Position numbers and translations under genes: made by a program. The notes below the pieces were generated by a model that searched no databases, was not told the origin of the DNA, and saw only the letters and a list, made by a program, of their open reading frames with translations. Below are positions 22,342-28,351 of a stretch of DNA of 36,162 nt, in pieces; position 1 is the first letter of the stretch; every line of letters starts with the position of its first letter. The stretch spans positions 1 to 36,162 of the IMG/VR virus record IMGVR_UViG_3300014325_000030. One strand, given 5' to 3'. This DNA is from a virus.

Positions 22342-22802
22342 CGCCGCCCGCCCGCGGATCTTCGGTTCACATAATCGAGCTTCTCGGATCCCGCTCGTCC
22401 GTCGAACGAATCCGCGCGTTTCACTTCCGCATGCGGAAGTGACCTTTCGCCGCGCGCCACGATCCGCAGGCCCAAGCCGTGCAGGAAGGACAACTGCCGC
22501 GGCTCGTACCCCGCCTTCAACATCCGCACGCGGACGGCCCGCAGCCGCGCCGGGCGATTGCGCGCCTGCACCTCCGCGCGCTGAATCAACACGCGCCGCA
22601 CCGCGTCGCGCCGGAAAATCCGCTGGCCGGATTCGGTGACCTCGCAGGGCAACTCGCGGGCCCGTGCGAGCCAGCGGACCCAGCGCGTCGACACGTCGAG
22701 CACCCGGGCGACATCCTCCGTCGTGAGCCACATCCGTATAGGCAGCGCGGCCCCGGCGTCCCTGTATCGTGTAGACCCGTCATCCTTTGCTAAAATACGC
22801 AT
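22338..22802 (-). CDS. MerR/excisionase-type HTH regulator
   Basis: In this 154-residue protein, residues about 24-72 form a MerR-like winged HTH (MWLTTEDVARVLDVSTRWVR, then GQRIFRRDAVRRVLIQRAEV). A long basic helical C-terminus follows. The start is ATG 22802 with weak Shine-Dalgarno (GAG); an alternative is the ATG at 22733. Its gene contains a perfect 22-base palindrome (22421-22442) related to the one at the Cro-like gene start. It may be an excisionase or an early regulator. Confidence 0.65.
   Translation of the reverse strand: MRILAKDDGSTRYRDAGAALPIRMWLTTEDVARVLDVSTRWVRWLARARELPCEVTESGQRIFRRDAVRRVLIQRAEVQARNRPARLRAVRVRMLKAGYEPRQLSFLHGLGLRIVARGERSLPHAEVKRADSFDGRAGSEKLDYVNRRSAGGRR
22421..22442. 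promoter_or_regulatory. Perfect 22-base palindrome, candidate operator
   Basis: Arms TCACTTCCGC (22421-22430) and GCGGAAGTGA (22433-22442) are separated by AT. It shares CTTCCGC...GCGGAAG with the palindrome over the start codon of the Cro-like gene at 24341-24360, with a shorter spacer (2 rather than 6). It is coding in the HTH gene here. It could be a binding site of one of the phage repressors, or a transcription pause hairpin. Confidence 0.5.
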
Positions 22803-22907
22803 GGGCTCGGGAGCTCCACTCTCCCGGGTTCTGTCTGTCTCGTGTCGTAGCGGGCGCCGGCGGCGGCCCTGAAACCGACGCCGCCCGGCGTCCGCGCTCT
22901 CCCCCGC

Positions 22908-23225
22908 TCAGTGTTTCCGGTCGGCCGACCCTTGCACGCTCACGCCAAACTCCAGGTGTCCGGCGTTGAGTTGTCGCTCCATCGCGGCCGCCGCGAGCTC
23001 GGCCATCCGTCGCTGCGCGATCGCCTCGCCGAGTTTCGCGTCCAGCGTCGCGCTGATCTTCGGCACGAGCCAGCCCCACGCGGCGAGCAACGCCACCAGA
23101 ACCGATTGCACGCCCGCGGTCCCGTAATCGTGGCGGACGATCGACATGCCGACCGCCGCGAGATTGAACCCGCCACCGAGCCACAGCGCCGCGACCGCGA
23201 TCCCGCCGCGGGTCGTGTCCGTCAT
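22908..23225 (-). CDS. Two-pass membrane protein
   Basis: The 105-residue protein has two hydrophobic segments (GIAVAALWLGGGFNLAAVGM and GVQSVLVALLAAWGWLVP) and a C-terminal helix with KLGEAIAQRRMAELAAAAME. The length and layout resemble small phage holin-like or inner-membrane proteins, but it sits among early genes, so a lysis role is doubtful. The ATG overlaps the TGA of the tiny gene upstream (ATGA). About 105 bases without a gene follow downstream of it. Confidence 0.65.
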   Translation of the reverse strand: MTDTTRGGIAVAALWLGGGFNLAAVGMSIVRHDYGTAGVQSVLVALLAAWGWLVPKISATLDAKLGEAIAQRRMAELAAAAMERQLNAGHLEFGVSVQGSADRKH

Positions 23226-23344
23226 CGCCCGTGTCCGGTTGATTTGGATTTCAAAATATCAAACGCCCGGCGCGGCGCCGCCGCGCGTGTTAGGTCGGAA
23301 ACAGACGAGGCGGGATCGGGGTTGGTACGCTGGCCGGCAATCAT
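23222..23344 (-). CDS. 40-residue protein sharing a motif with the terminase small subunit
   Basis: ATG 23344 follows GGAGG by 10 bases. The peptide (begins MIAGQRTNPDPASSVSDLTR) ends RRAFDILKSKSTGHGR. The Arg-Arg-x-Phe-Asp-Ile-Leu-Lys-Ser motif also occurs in the terminase small subunit candidate. Both are coded by a 27-base AT-rich block identical at 25 positions. The TGA overlaps the membrane protein's ATG, so it is read before it. Either a short functional peptide or a relic of a duplicated terminase start. Confidence 0.55.
   Translation of the reverse strand: MIAGQRTNPDPASSVSDLTRAAAPRRAFDILKSKSTGHGR
23239..23265. repeat. 27-base AT-rich element, copy 2
   Basis: Same orientation as the copy at 13220-13246; differs at two bases. 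TTGAT...ATCAA dyad, AT-rich in a GC-rich setting. Together they are about 10 kb apart. Confidence 0.75.
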
Positions 23345-23440
23345 GGCGTGCGGTCCTCCACTGACCGCGGGTTGTGAGAAGACCGTCGCGATGCTGGCGA
23401 GCGTCGCGGCGGTCGCTGTCCGATCGGGCCTACCCCACCG

Positions 23441-23773
23441 TCAGGCCACTTTCTGCAGCGTGATCGTGGTCTGCACGATCACGCCAAGCCCCGCGCGTTC
23501 CGCCAGGGCGATGATGAGCGGCTGCCGAAACGAGTCGATCGCAAACAACGTATCGAGCTGACTGTGTTCGGTGCCGTCGATCCAGCGCGCGAGTTGGCGC
23601 TCGCCGCGCTGCGCGGCGCCGGACAATTCCTTGAGACTCCAGCCGCGGAGCTGCCGCGCGCGCTCGATCGCCTGGCCGGCGGCGTTCTCCGCTTTCCGCA
23701 GATCGGCCTTGGCCATCTTCTCCGCTGTTGGGAGTAGCGCGGCGCGCGGCGCCTCCGGCAGCATCGGCGGCAT
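23441..23773 (-). CDS. HTH regulator-like early protein
   Basis: The 110-residue protein starts at ATG 23773. After a Pro/Ala-rich lead comes a helical domain with ARQLRGWSLKELSGAAQRGE, RQLARWIDGTEHSQLDTLFA and LRQPLIIALAERAG-like wording (here FRQPLIIALAERAGLGVIVQ). The helices W-S-L-K-E-L and R-Q-L-A-R-W match a HTH_XRE-like DNA-binding family in phages. A TTITLQKVA tail ends it. Upstream, about 100 bases without a gene precede the 40-residue gene. Probably a DNA-binding repressor-type protein. Confidence 0.65.
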   Translation of the reverse strand: MPPMLPEAPRAALLPTAEKMAKADLRKAENAAGQAIERARQLRGWSLKELSGAAQRGERQLARWIDGTEHSQLDTLFAIDSFRQPLIIALAERAGLGVIVQTTITLQKVA

Positions 23774-23775
23774 GT

Positions 23776-23907
23776 TCAGGCCACGCCTTTCAGCAGTTGC
23801 GTTTGACAGCGCGGGCAACACGCGTGCGAGGTCGCCGCGCCCGGCGTCCCTTCCTGGAGCACGTCCTGACACCAGGCGCAGACGACGCGCAGCACGACGG
23901 CGCTCAT
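23776..23907 (-). CDS. 43-residue zinc-binding protein
   Basis: It begins MSAVVLRVVCAWCQDVLQEG and has CAWC plus CCPRC. The CAWC...EG.PG....SH..CP.C pattern is common in small bacterial and phage proteins that bind zinc. Its ATG overlaps the preceding gene by ATGA. Confidence 0.6.
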   Translation of the reverse strand: MSAVVLRVVCAWCQDVLQEGTPGAATSHACCPRCQTQLLKGVA

Positions 23908-24143
23908 GAGGCGATCCGATGCTGGAGATTGGCGAGGCTCGCCGGGTGCATCACGCGGCGGGGTTTGCGGCGCCGCAGCACGCGATCGAGATCCCGTTTG
24001 TCGACCGAGCCGTTGGCGCGCGGGATGATGCCGTGGCGTTTGCGCCAGGCGTACCACGCCTTGACGTTCTTACAGGGAATGTAGGCGGCCGCGGTTTTCG
24101 CGTCGAACCAGGGCCCAGCGAAGGGATCGCGCTCGGGGGTCAT
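23904..24143 (-). CDS. Small HTH protein, possible excisionase
   Basis: The 79-residue protein has WFDAKTAAAYIPCKNVKAWY, then AWRKRHGIIPRANGSVDKRD and a basic tail (LRRRKPRRV). The order TAAAYI.....A..AWRKRHGI followed by a KRDLD helix is that of excisionase-like/MerR winged HTH proteins. Located just downstream of the Cro-like gene on the minus strand and close to integrase, it is the best excisionase candidate by position. It overlaps both neighbours by ATGA. Confidence 0.65.
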   Translation of the reverse strand: MTPERDPFAGPWFDAKTAAAYIPCKNVKAWYAWRKRHGIIPRANGSVDKRDLDRVLRRRKPRRVMHPASLANLQHRIAS

Positions 24144-24349
24144 GAGGCGAGCGCCTCGTCGGGAAACAATTCTTCGCGCGACGTGCCCAGAATGGCGGCG
24201 ATCCGTGCCTGCATGTCGACGCTGGGCACCAAGACGCCTGATTCAAATTTACTCAGGGTCTGCTGGCTGATCTCGAGGAGGTTCGCGAGCTGCTCCTGGT
24301 TCAGCGTGCGCGCGCGGCGCAGGTTGCGAAGGCGCGTTGTCTTCCGCAT
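24140..24349 (-). CDS. Cro-like XRE-family regulator
   Basis: This 69-residue protein is a single HTH domain: RLRNLRRARTLNQEQLANLL, EISQQTLSKFESGVLVPSVD, ILGTSREELFPD. It matches Cro/XRE proteins. Its start codon lies inside a palindrome (24341-24360), so it may be autorepressed. It faces the CI-like gene across 125 bases. By this divergent arrangement it would be the lytic-side partner of the lysogeny switch. Confidence 0.85.
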   Translation of the reverse strand: MRKTTRLRNLRRARTLNQEQLANLLEISQQTLSKFESGVLVPSVDMQARIAAILGTSREELFPDEALAS

Positions 24350-24360
24350 ATAGGCGGAAG
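24341..24360. promoter_or_regulatory. Operator candidate over the Cro-like start codon
   Basis: Inverted repeat CTTCCGC (24341-24347) and GCGGAAG (24354-24360) with a six-base spacer containing the ATG. Binding here would block both translation start and transcript elongation. Shares its arms with 22421-22442. Confidence 0.55.
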
Positions 24361-24474
24361 GTTACGCCTGTACGCACGCGGCGATCAAGCGTAATCTTAC
24401 GCCACGACGAGGAATCTGCTAACTAGAGCCGGTACAGGCGGTTGTGAGCTGGACAATGACCGCTATAAGGAAGC
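24361..24474. promoter_or_regulatory. Divergent promoter/operator region of lysogeny switch
   Basis: It contains palindrome GCGTAATCTTACGC (24389-24402) and a further TTACGC half at 24362-24367. A rightward TTGTGA (24442-24447) and TATAAG (24464-24469) pair with 16 bases between lies right before the CI-like ATG. The leftward side has a weaker TTGATC/TAACCT pair. Half-site spacing suggests repressor operators. Confidence 0.5.
24417..24474 (+). promoter_or_regulatory. Promoter candidate for CI-like gene
   Basis: TTGTGA (24442-24447), 16 bases, TATAAG (24464-24469), with AAGGA overlapping and ATG at 24475. The distance from -10 to ATG is only five bases, so transcription would start inside the first codons; a second promoter further upstream is likely for the normal form. 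Confidence 0.35.
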
Positions 24475-25029
24475 ATGGCCGGTGAGTTCACCCTGGGCGA
24501 TGTCATTCGCAAGGCCCGCATGGCGCGACGGTGGAACCAAACCCGCCTCGGCGCGGAGGCGGCCAAGTTCCCACTTCGCAGTCGCGACGTCGCGATCAAT
24601 AAGTCGACGGTCAGCAAAGTCGAGAAGGATCCGTACACGAGTGAGTTCGGAACCGTGTGGCGGCTCCTCGCGGCGCTGCAATTGAAATTCAGCGATGTCG
24701 AAAAACGCGTCGGGCATCCGTTCATCGACGCGATCCGTCAGTCCCCTGTCTCGGAGTCGCACACGCCGAGCGTTCGTCCTACAGCGTCTGTGAGCCAGCG
24801 CGACGGCCACGCCCTTGCTACTTCTTCCCCACCTGGCCCAATTGATCCCCTTCCCCCGCGTGCGCGAGGCGGCAGCCTACGCGCTCGCCTTGAGCGCGAG
24901 GTGGTCGCGCGTGAGCAAAGCCAAGCCGTGGCGCCAGCCGCGCGAGCCCGAGCGGCTCGGCAATCTCCTGCAGCAGCTCGCCACCAAGCGGCCGGCGGTG
25001 GTGTTCGTGCTCGAAAACCTCGTCGCTGA
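24475..25029 (+). CDS. CI-like repressor (N-terminal HTH), C-terminus uncertain
   Basis: The frame is 184 residues. The first 75 form an XRE-type HTH (FTLGDVIRKARMARRWNQTR, NKSTVSKVEKDPYTSEFGTV, WRLLAALQLKFSDVE), with an unusual insertion (KFPLRSRDVAI) in the HTH. After about residue 110 the frame becomes Pro/Arg/Ala-rich, and another frame (24815-25054) shows the better coding pattern over the same bases. So either the repressor really ends near 24.8 kb with a frame change, or two genes overlap. Divergent from the Cro-like gene and upstream of integrase, it is the lysogeny repressor candidate. Confidence 0.65.
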   Translation: MAGEFTLGDVIRKARMARRWNQTRLGAEAAKFPLRSRDVAINKSTVSKVEKDPYTSEFGTVWRLLAALQLKFSDVEKRVGHPFIDAIRQSPVSESHTPSVRPTASVSQRDGHALATSSPPGPIDPLPPRARGGSLRARLEREVVAREQSQAVAPAARARAARQSPAAARHQAAGGGVRARKPRR

Positions 25030-25054
25030 AATGCTGCGGCAGATCGATTCATGA
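24815..25054 (+). CDS. Small helical protein before integrase, possibly shifted C-terminus of repressor
   Basis: The frame begins after a TGA near 24793. The first canonical start is TTG at 24815, with no clear Shine-Dalgarno; other starts are possible. The 79 residues have regular coding character (LIPFPRVREAAAYALALSAR, ERLGNLLQQLATKRPAVVFV, LENLVAEMLRQID). Its TGA overlaps the integrase ATG (ATGA), so it is translationally coupled to integrase. If the repressor frame shifts in the CTTCTTCCCC stretch near 24822, this would be its C-terminal domain. Confidence 0.55.
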   Translation: MLLLPHLAQLIPFPRVREAAAYALALSARWSRVSKAKPWRQPREPERLGNLLQQLATKRPAVVFVLENLVAEMLRQIDS

Positions 25055-26127
25055 CACCCCGCACGCGCACGCGTGTCGCCACCGGCATCTATCGCGATCG
25101 GTACGGCCTGGCCGCCACGGTGAAGGTTGGCGGCATTCAACGGGAGCACCGCTTTGCGCCCGACGAACCGCTCGACACGATCAAGGCGTGGCAGGCGCGC
25201 ACGCGCGCGGATCTGACCGACGATCGCGAGGAGACGCGGACGATCGATGAGCCGATCCCAGCGCGCGGGACGTTCGCGAGTGACCTGCCCCGCTACCTGA
25301 AAAAGATCGAGAGCCGCGCCAGCTACAAATCCGATCGTTCACATCTCTCGGCCTGGCTGCCGCTTGTGGGGCCGCTGCGGCGCACCGCGATCCGCCCCTC
25401 GCACGTCCGCGCGGCGTTCAGTGCGTGGGCGACGGCCGGGAAGAGTCCGCGGACGATCCGGCATCGCCGCCGCGTGTTGCGTGAGCTCTATCAGGCGCTC
25501 GACGGTGCGCACGCGCGGCCGCCGTTGAAAGGGGTGAAGGTGCCGAAGCCGGAGGATCCGCATCCGACCCCGGTCCCGCTCGCAACGATTCAGCGCGTCG
25601 CCGCGAGTCTCAAGAAAGGCAAGGCTGGCAAGCAGCGGTGCGGCCCGACGCGGAAACTCGTGCGCGTCCAGTACGCCGAGCCGGCGAAAGCGCGCGCGCG
25701 GTTCCTCGTCCGGGCGACGACGGGCCAACGGCCGTCGCAGATCATGCGCGCGAAACCGGCCGACGTCGACTTGGTGCGGCGGATCTGGTTCGTGCGGGCG
25801 GGCAAGGGCGGGCAGCCGATCCCGCTGCCACTGACGCGCGATATGGTGCGCGCGTGGAAAGCCTTCGCCGCGGCCGACGCGTGGGGGACGTTCGATAGTC
25901 GCAGTTTCAGCAAGACCCTGCGCCGGCACGGCTGGCCAAAGGGCGTGCGTCCGTACAACCTGCGGCACACCTTCGCGATCGATCACCTGCTGGCCGGCAC
26001 GCCGATCGGCGATCTGCAGGGCCTGCTCGGCCATCGCCAGATCGAAACGACGCGCAAGTTTTACGGGCCGGTGCTGCTCGCGCGGCTCCGGAAAATGGTC
26101 GGGCGGCGCACGCTCAAGCTCGCCTGA
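25051..26127 (+). CDS. int: Tyrosine integrase
   Basis: The 358-residue protein has an N-terminal arm-binding part (MTPRTRTRVATGIYRDRYGL), a core-binding helical domain and a catalytic domain. Catalytic residues visible: Arg-I R227 in TTGQRPSQI, Lys K252 in GKGGQPIPL, R305 and H306 in PYNLRHTFA, H328 in LLGHRQ, and nucleophile Y338 in TTRKFYGP. The usual first His of the HxxR motif is Tyr302. It lies directly before the attP site, oriented towards it, as in most phages integrating into tRNA genes. It catalyses site-specific recombination between attP and the host tRNA-fMet gene. Confidence 0.93.
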   Translation: MTPRTRTRVATGIYRDRYGLAATVKVGGIQREHRFAPDEPLDTIKAWQARTRADLTDDREETRTIDEPIPARGTFASDLPRYLKKIESRASYKSDRSHLSAWLPLVGPLRRTAIRPSHVRAAFSAWATAGKSPRTIRHRRRVLRELYQALDGAHARPPLKGVKVPKPEDPHPTPVPLATIQRVAASLKKGKAGKQRCGPTRKLVRVQYAEPAKARARFLVRATTGQRPSQIMRAKPADVDLVRRIWFVRAGKGGQPIPLPLTRDMVRAWKAFAAADAWGTFDSRSFSKTLRRHGWPKGVRPYNLRHTFAIDHLLAGTPIGDLQGLLGHRQIETTRKFYGPVLLARLRKMVGRRTLKLA

Positions 26128-26135
26128 CGCCGATC

Positions 26136-26161
26136 ACTGCCAGCCGACGGACTGCCAGCCG
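26136..26161 (+). repeat. Integrase arm-type sites, left pair
   Basis: Two direct copies of ACTGCCAGCCG at 26136-26146 and 26151-26161, spacing 15 bases, between integrase and the attP core. Confidence 0.7.
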
Positions 26162-26264
26162 CGGCGATCGAAATCCCGTGGAATGCGCTCGATTTGCGTC
26201 GACTCGTCCGCGCGCACGCGAACGCCCGCGTTTGGTGCAATCGGCCAATTGTCTGAGGAAAATG

Positions 26265-26311
26265 TGGTTGCGGGGGCGGGATTTGAACCCGCGACCTTTG
26301 GGTTATGAGCC
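26265..26311 (-). other. attP: attP core: 3' half of tRNA-fMet (anticodon CAT)
   Basis: Read on the minus strand, about 47 bases run from the last two bases of the anticodon stem through loop CTCATAA, CCCAA, variable loop AGGTC, T-arm (GCGGG/CCCGC), acceptor CCCCGCA, discriminator A and CCA. The three C's after the anticodon loop and the A72 in the acceptor are initiator tRNA features. Upstream of this the sequence does not continue as a tRNA, so it is not a complete gene. It is the part of host tRNA carried by the phage to restore the gene after integration. Confidence 0.85.
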
Positions 26312-26366
26312 TATGCCGCGTGCCCGACGCTGACCGAATTTCGGCGCGTTTTTCGGCGTGGAGACG

Positions 26367-26391
26367 ACTGCCAGCCGTGCGCTGCCAGCCG
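26367..26391 (+). repeat. Integrase arm-type sites, right pair
   Basis: ACTGCCAGCCG at 26367-26377 and GCTGCCAGCCG at 26381-26391, 14 bases apart, on the far side of the attP core in the same orientation as the left pair. A CCGAATTTCGG palindrome (about 26333-26343) lies between core and sites. Confidence 0.7.
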
Positions 26392-26428
26392 CAATCAGGC
26401 GTAGACTCCCCGATCGGAGGACTGCACC

Positions 26429-26749
26429 ATGTTGCTCGCACTCGCCAAGAAGCTCCGCGCCGACGCCATCAAAGCCACGCCCGACACCGGCCCCTATCCG
26501 GTCGGCACGCTCACCCTGATCGAGCTCTACACCCAGCCCCGCTACGGCGAGATCAACGGCGAGCTCGTGCGCGTCGAGGGCGAGGGGAACATGGTCGGCT
26601 TCTCGCCGGTCACCAAATGCGTCGACGCGCACGGGGAGACCGCCTGGATCCCGACCGACCTGGTCAAGAACATCAGCCTCGAGCCGTTCACCTTCGTCAC
26701 CGGCAACACGACGCGCGGCCGGACGCCGAAGAACCTGACCAAGACGTAA
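26429..26749 (+). CDS. Hypothetical protein beside attP
   Basis: The 106-residue protein starts at ATG 26429 with GGAGG 8 bases upstream. A basic helix (MLLALAKKLRADAIKATPDT) precedes a compact beta-rich part (VGTLTLIELYTQPRYGEING, VDAHGETAWIPTDLVKNISL). No motif is recognised. It is rightward and lies between the arm sites and a terminator-like pair of hairpins, a single-gene unit. It might be expressed from the lysogen, but the sequence does not prove this. Confidence 0.65.
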   Translation: MLLALAKKLRADAIKATPDTGPYPVGTLTLIELYTQPRYGEINGELVRVEGEGNMVGFSPVTKCVDAHGETAWIPTDLVKNISLEPFTFVTGNTTRGRTPKNLTKT

Positions 26750-26760
26750 GACCCGCCATT

Positions 26761-26815
26761 CTGCATTTTGCCAATGCAGCTTCGGGCCGTGTCGCAGACG
26801 TCTGAGACACGGCCC
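26761..26815. terminator. Two hairpins between convergent genes
   Basis: Hairpin 1: CTGCATT (26761-26767) and AATGCAG (26773-26779). Hairpin 2: GGGCCGTGTC (26784-26793) and GACACGGCCC (26806-26815), whose loop holds the centre of the dispersed palindrome (AGACGTCT). Convergent genes end on both sides, so it likely works as a bidirectional terminator. No long T-run is visible. Confidence 0.6.
26789..26810. repeat. Dispersed 22-base palindrome, copy C (non-coding)
   Basis: GTGTCGCAGAC followed directly by GTCTGAGACAC: one mismatch from a perfect palindrome. It lies in the intergenic terminator region and is the only copy clearly outside a gene. Confidence 0.7.
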
Positions 26816-26818
26816 CCG

Positions 26819-27037
26819 CTACCGGGACAGCCACGCCATCAGCGCGACCGCGACGCACGTCGAGCCCACGATCACGAGCACGACGAACGCCACTCCGAGG
26901 AGGACGCGCGCCGTCTCCGCGCGGGTACTGCGGGCCCTCCGCACCGGCGTGCTCGGCGCGGGCGGCGCCCACAGAGGCTGTGACAACCGCGGGGTGACGA
27001 GGGGCGTCGCGACGCGACGGCGCGGGTCGGTGACCAT
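26819..27037 (-). CDS. Small membrane protein with basic N-terminus
   Basis: The 72-residue protein starts at ATG 27037 (weak Shine-Dalgarno GGGAA). The Pro/Arg-rich first half (PLWAPPAPSTPVRRARSTRA) is followed by one strong membrane segment (VLLGVAFVVLVIVGSTCVAV). It is the last gene of the leftward recombination operon. No family is recognised. Anchoring of a cytosolic basic tail is likely. Confidence 0.6.
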   Translation of the reverse strand: MVTDPRRRVATPLVTPRLSQPLWAPPAPSTPVRRARSTRAETARVLLGVAFVVLVIVGSTCVAVALMAWLSR

Positions 27038-27110
27038 AGGCCGGTTCCCTGACGGTGAACGGATCGCGCGGGGTGGAGGCGGGTGCCTTGAGTCTACGCG
27101 ACCGCGCCGG

Positions 27111-27536
27111 CTACCGCCGGACAAAGATCACCGGGTGCGTGCAGTCGATGTAGCGCGCGCCGTGTAGGACAAACCACGACGTGCCCTCGATCGTGAGATC
27201 CCCGCGCGTCAGGGCGTCGTGCGTGGCCAGGCTGACCGTCAGGCCGTTGCGGATGTCGTGGCGGACCGCCCAGTCGTCCCGGCTGACGACGTGATGCGCT
27301 TCCGCGCGCAGCGGGTCGAGCTCGAGGCGGCGGTGTAGCCGCTGGCCGGTTTTGCGGTCGCGCCAGTGATCGCGCTCTTTCACCGCGATCGCCCACCGGC
27401 GCAGCTCACGTTCGTCCTCGAGGCGTGCGATTTTGTTGGCGATCGCGCGATCGAGCCTCGTTTCCAGCTCACGTTTCGGCGTCGCGCGCGGCGTCGCCTG
27501 CAGTTCCGCGAGCGTCGGAAGATCCTGGATGCTCAT
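27111..27536 (-). CDS. HNH-type endonuclease
   Basis: The 141-residue protein starts at ATG 27536 (ATGA overlap with the upstream nuclease). A coiled helical lead (RELETRLDRAIANKIARLED) precedes a compact nuclease-like core: EAHHVVSRDDWAVRHDIRNG and LTVSLATHDALTRGDL. His81-His82, Asn97 and His106 are the expected HNH metal and base residues. The zinc cysteines of many HNH proteins are absent. In phages such proteins help packaging or recombination. Adjacent to the RecB-like gene, a role in DNA processing is likely. Confidence 0.72.
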   Translation of the reverse strand: MSIQDLPTLAELQATPRATPKRELETRLDRAIANKIARLEDERELRRWAIAVKERDHWRDRKTGQRLHRRLELDPLRAEAHHVVSRDDWAVRHDIRNGLTVSLATHDALTRGDLTIEGTSWFVLHGARYIDCTHPVIFVRR

Positions 27537-28351
27537 GCAACCGCCTGACGCGCGGCGGCCGGCTTGCGTTGACGCGCGCGAAAGGCTTGCTCGTTCGCAT
27601 ACGTCCACTCCCAGAGCGCCCGCGTCGCCAGGAACACCGGCAGCAGCTCCGCGCGGGCCGGCACGTCGACCGGCTCGAAGGGCGTCGGGTCTGTCTCGTC
27701 CTTGCGCAGCCGGACGACGAGCGATCGCACGGGCTCGAGGTAGCCCATTTCCTCGAGCGCCGCGCTGTACGCCGCGGCCTGCAGGTGACTCTCGCCGTAG
27801 ATCGCTTTGCCGGTCTTGAAATCGACCATCGTCAGCACGCCGTCGACGCGTGCCAGGAGATCCAGGGTCCCGGCATAGCGCCGCGTCTTCGAGTAGACGA
27901 TCCGCTCGATGAGCACCGGCTTGAGGCGGACACTCGCCGCCCACGCGCGAAATGCCTGCACCGCGACGAGCGCCGGCGCCGTGATGTAGGGCTCGGGACC
28001 GGCCTGCGCGCCGATCGCCGTCCGCATGATCCACTCGATCGCTTTGTGCGCCTGCGTCCCGATGTCGCCGGCCTTCTCCATCGTGCGCTGATGCGCTTTG
28101 ACGGTTCCGAGGCGCGCGTGCAGCTCGGTGAGGTACCACGAGGCCGGGAATTTCTGCCCCGTGGTGTCGAGTTCCTCGTAGAGCGCCGCGGCGGCCGCCG
28201 TGCAGGCCTCGCGCTCCACCTTCGCCGCCCACGGCACGAGCGCCGGCTTGTTGATCGCCGTGAGAATATGCGTCACGGAGGGGTAGAGTTCGCCGTCGAC
28301 TTCGTAAAACCGTCCGCTCGGGCCGTCGCGCCGCGTGACCTTCGCGGTCAT
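27533..28351 (-). CDS. PD-(D/E)XK exonuclease, Cas4/RecB-like
   Basis: The 272-residue protein has the RecB/Cas4 nuclease core: GDIGTQAHKAIEWIM (His102), YAGTLDLLARV (Asp164), LTMVDFKTGKA (Asp177, Lys179) and the HLQAAAYSAAL (QxxxY, Gln191/Tyr195) motif. No four-cysteine cluster of Cas4 is seen. Such nucleases make 3' tails for phage homologous recombination and pair with single-strand annealing or binding proteins. The OB-like protein directly upstream is the natural partner. Both are in one operon with ATGA overlaps. Confidence 0.85.
   Translation of the reverse strand: MTAKVTRRDGPSGRFYEVDGELYPSVTHILTAINKPALVPWAAKVEREACTAAAAALYEELDTTGQKFPASWYLTELHARLGTVKAHQRTMEKAGDIGTQAHKAIEWIMRTAIGAQAGPEPYITAPALVAVQAFRAWAASVRLKPVLIERIVYSKTRRYAGTLDLLARVDGVLTMVDFKTGKAIYGESHLQAAAYSAALEEMGYLEPVRSLVVRLRKDETDPTPFEPVDVPARAELLPVFLATRALWEWTYANEQAFRARQRKPAAARQAVA

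Noticed and set aside
26265-26345. Functional tRNA-Met gene
   Set aside because: Only the 3' half from the anticodon stem onward is present. The other side lacks acceptor 5' strand and D-arm.
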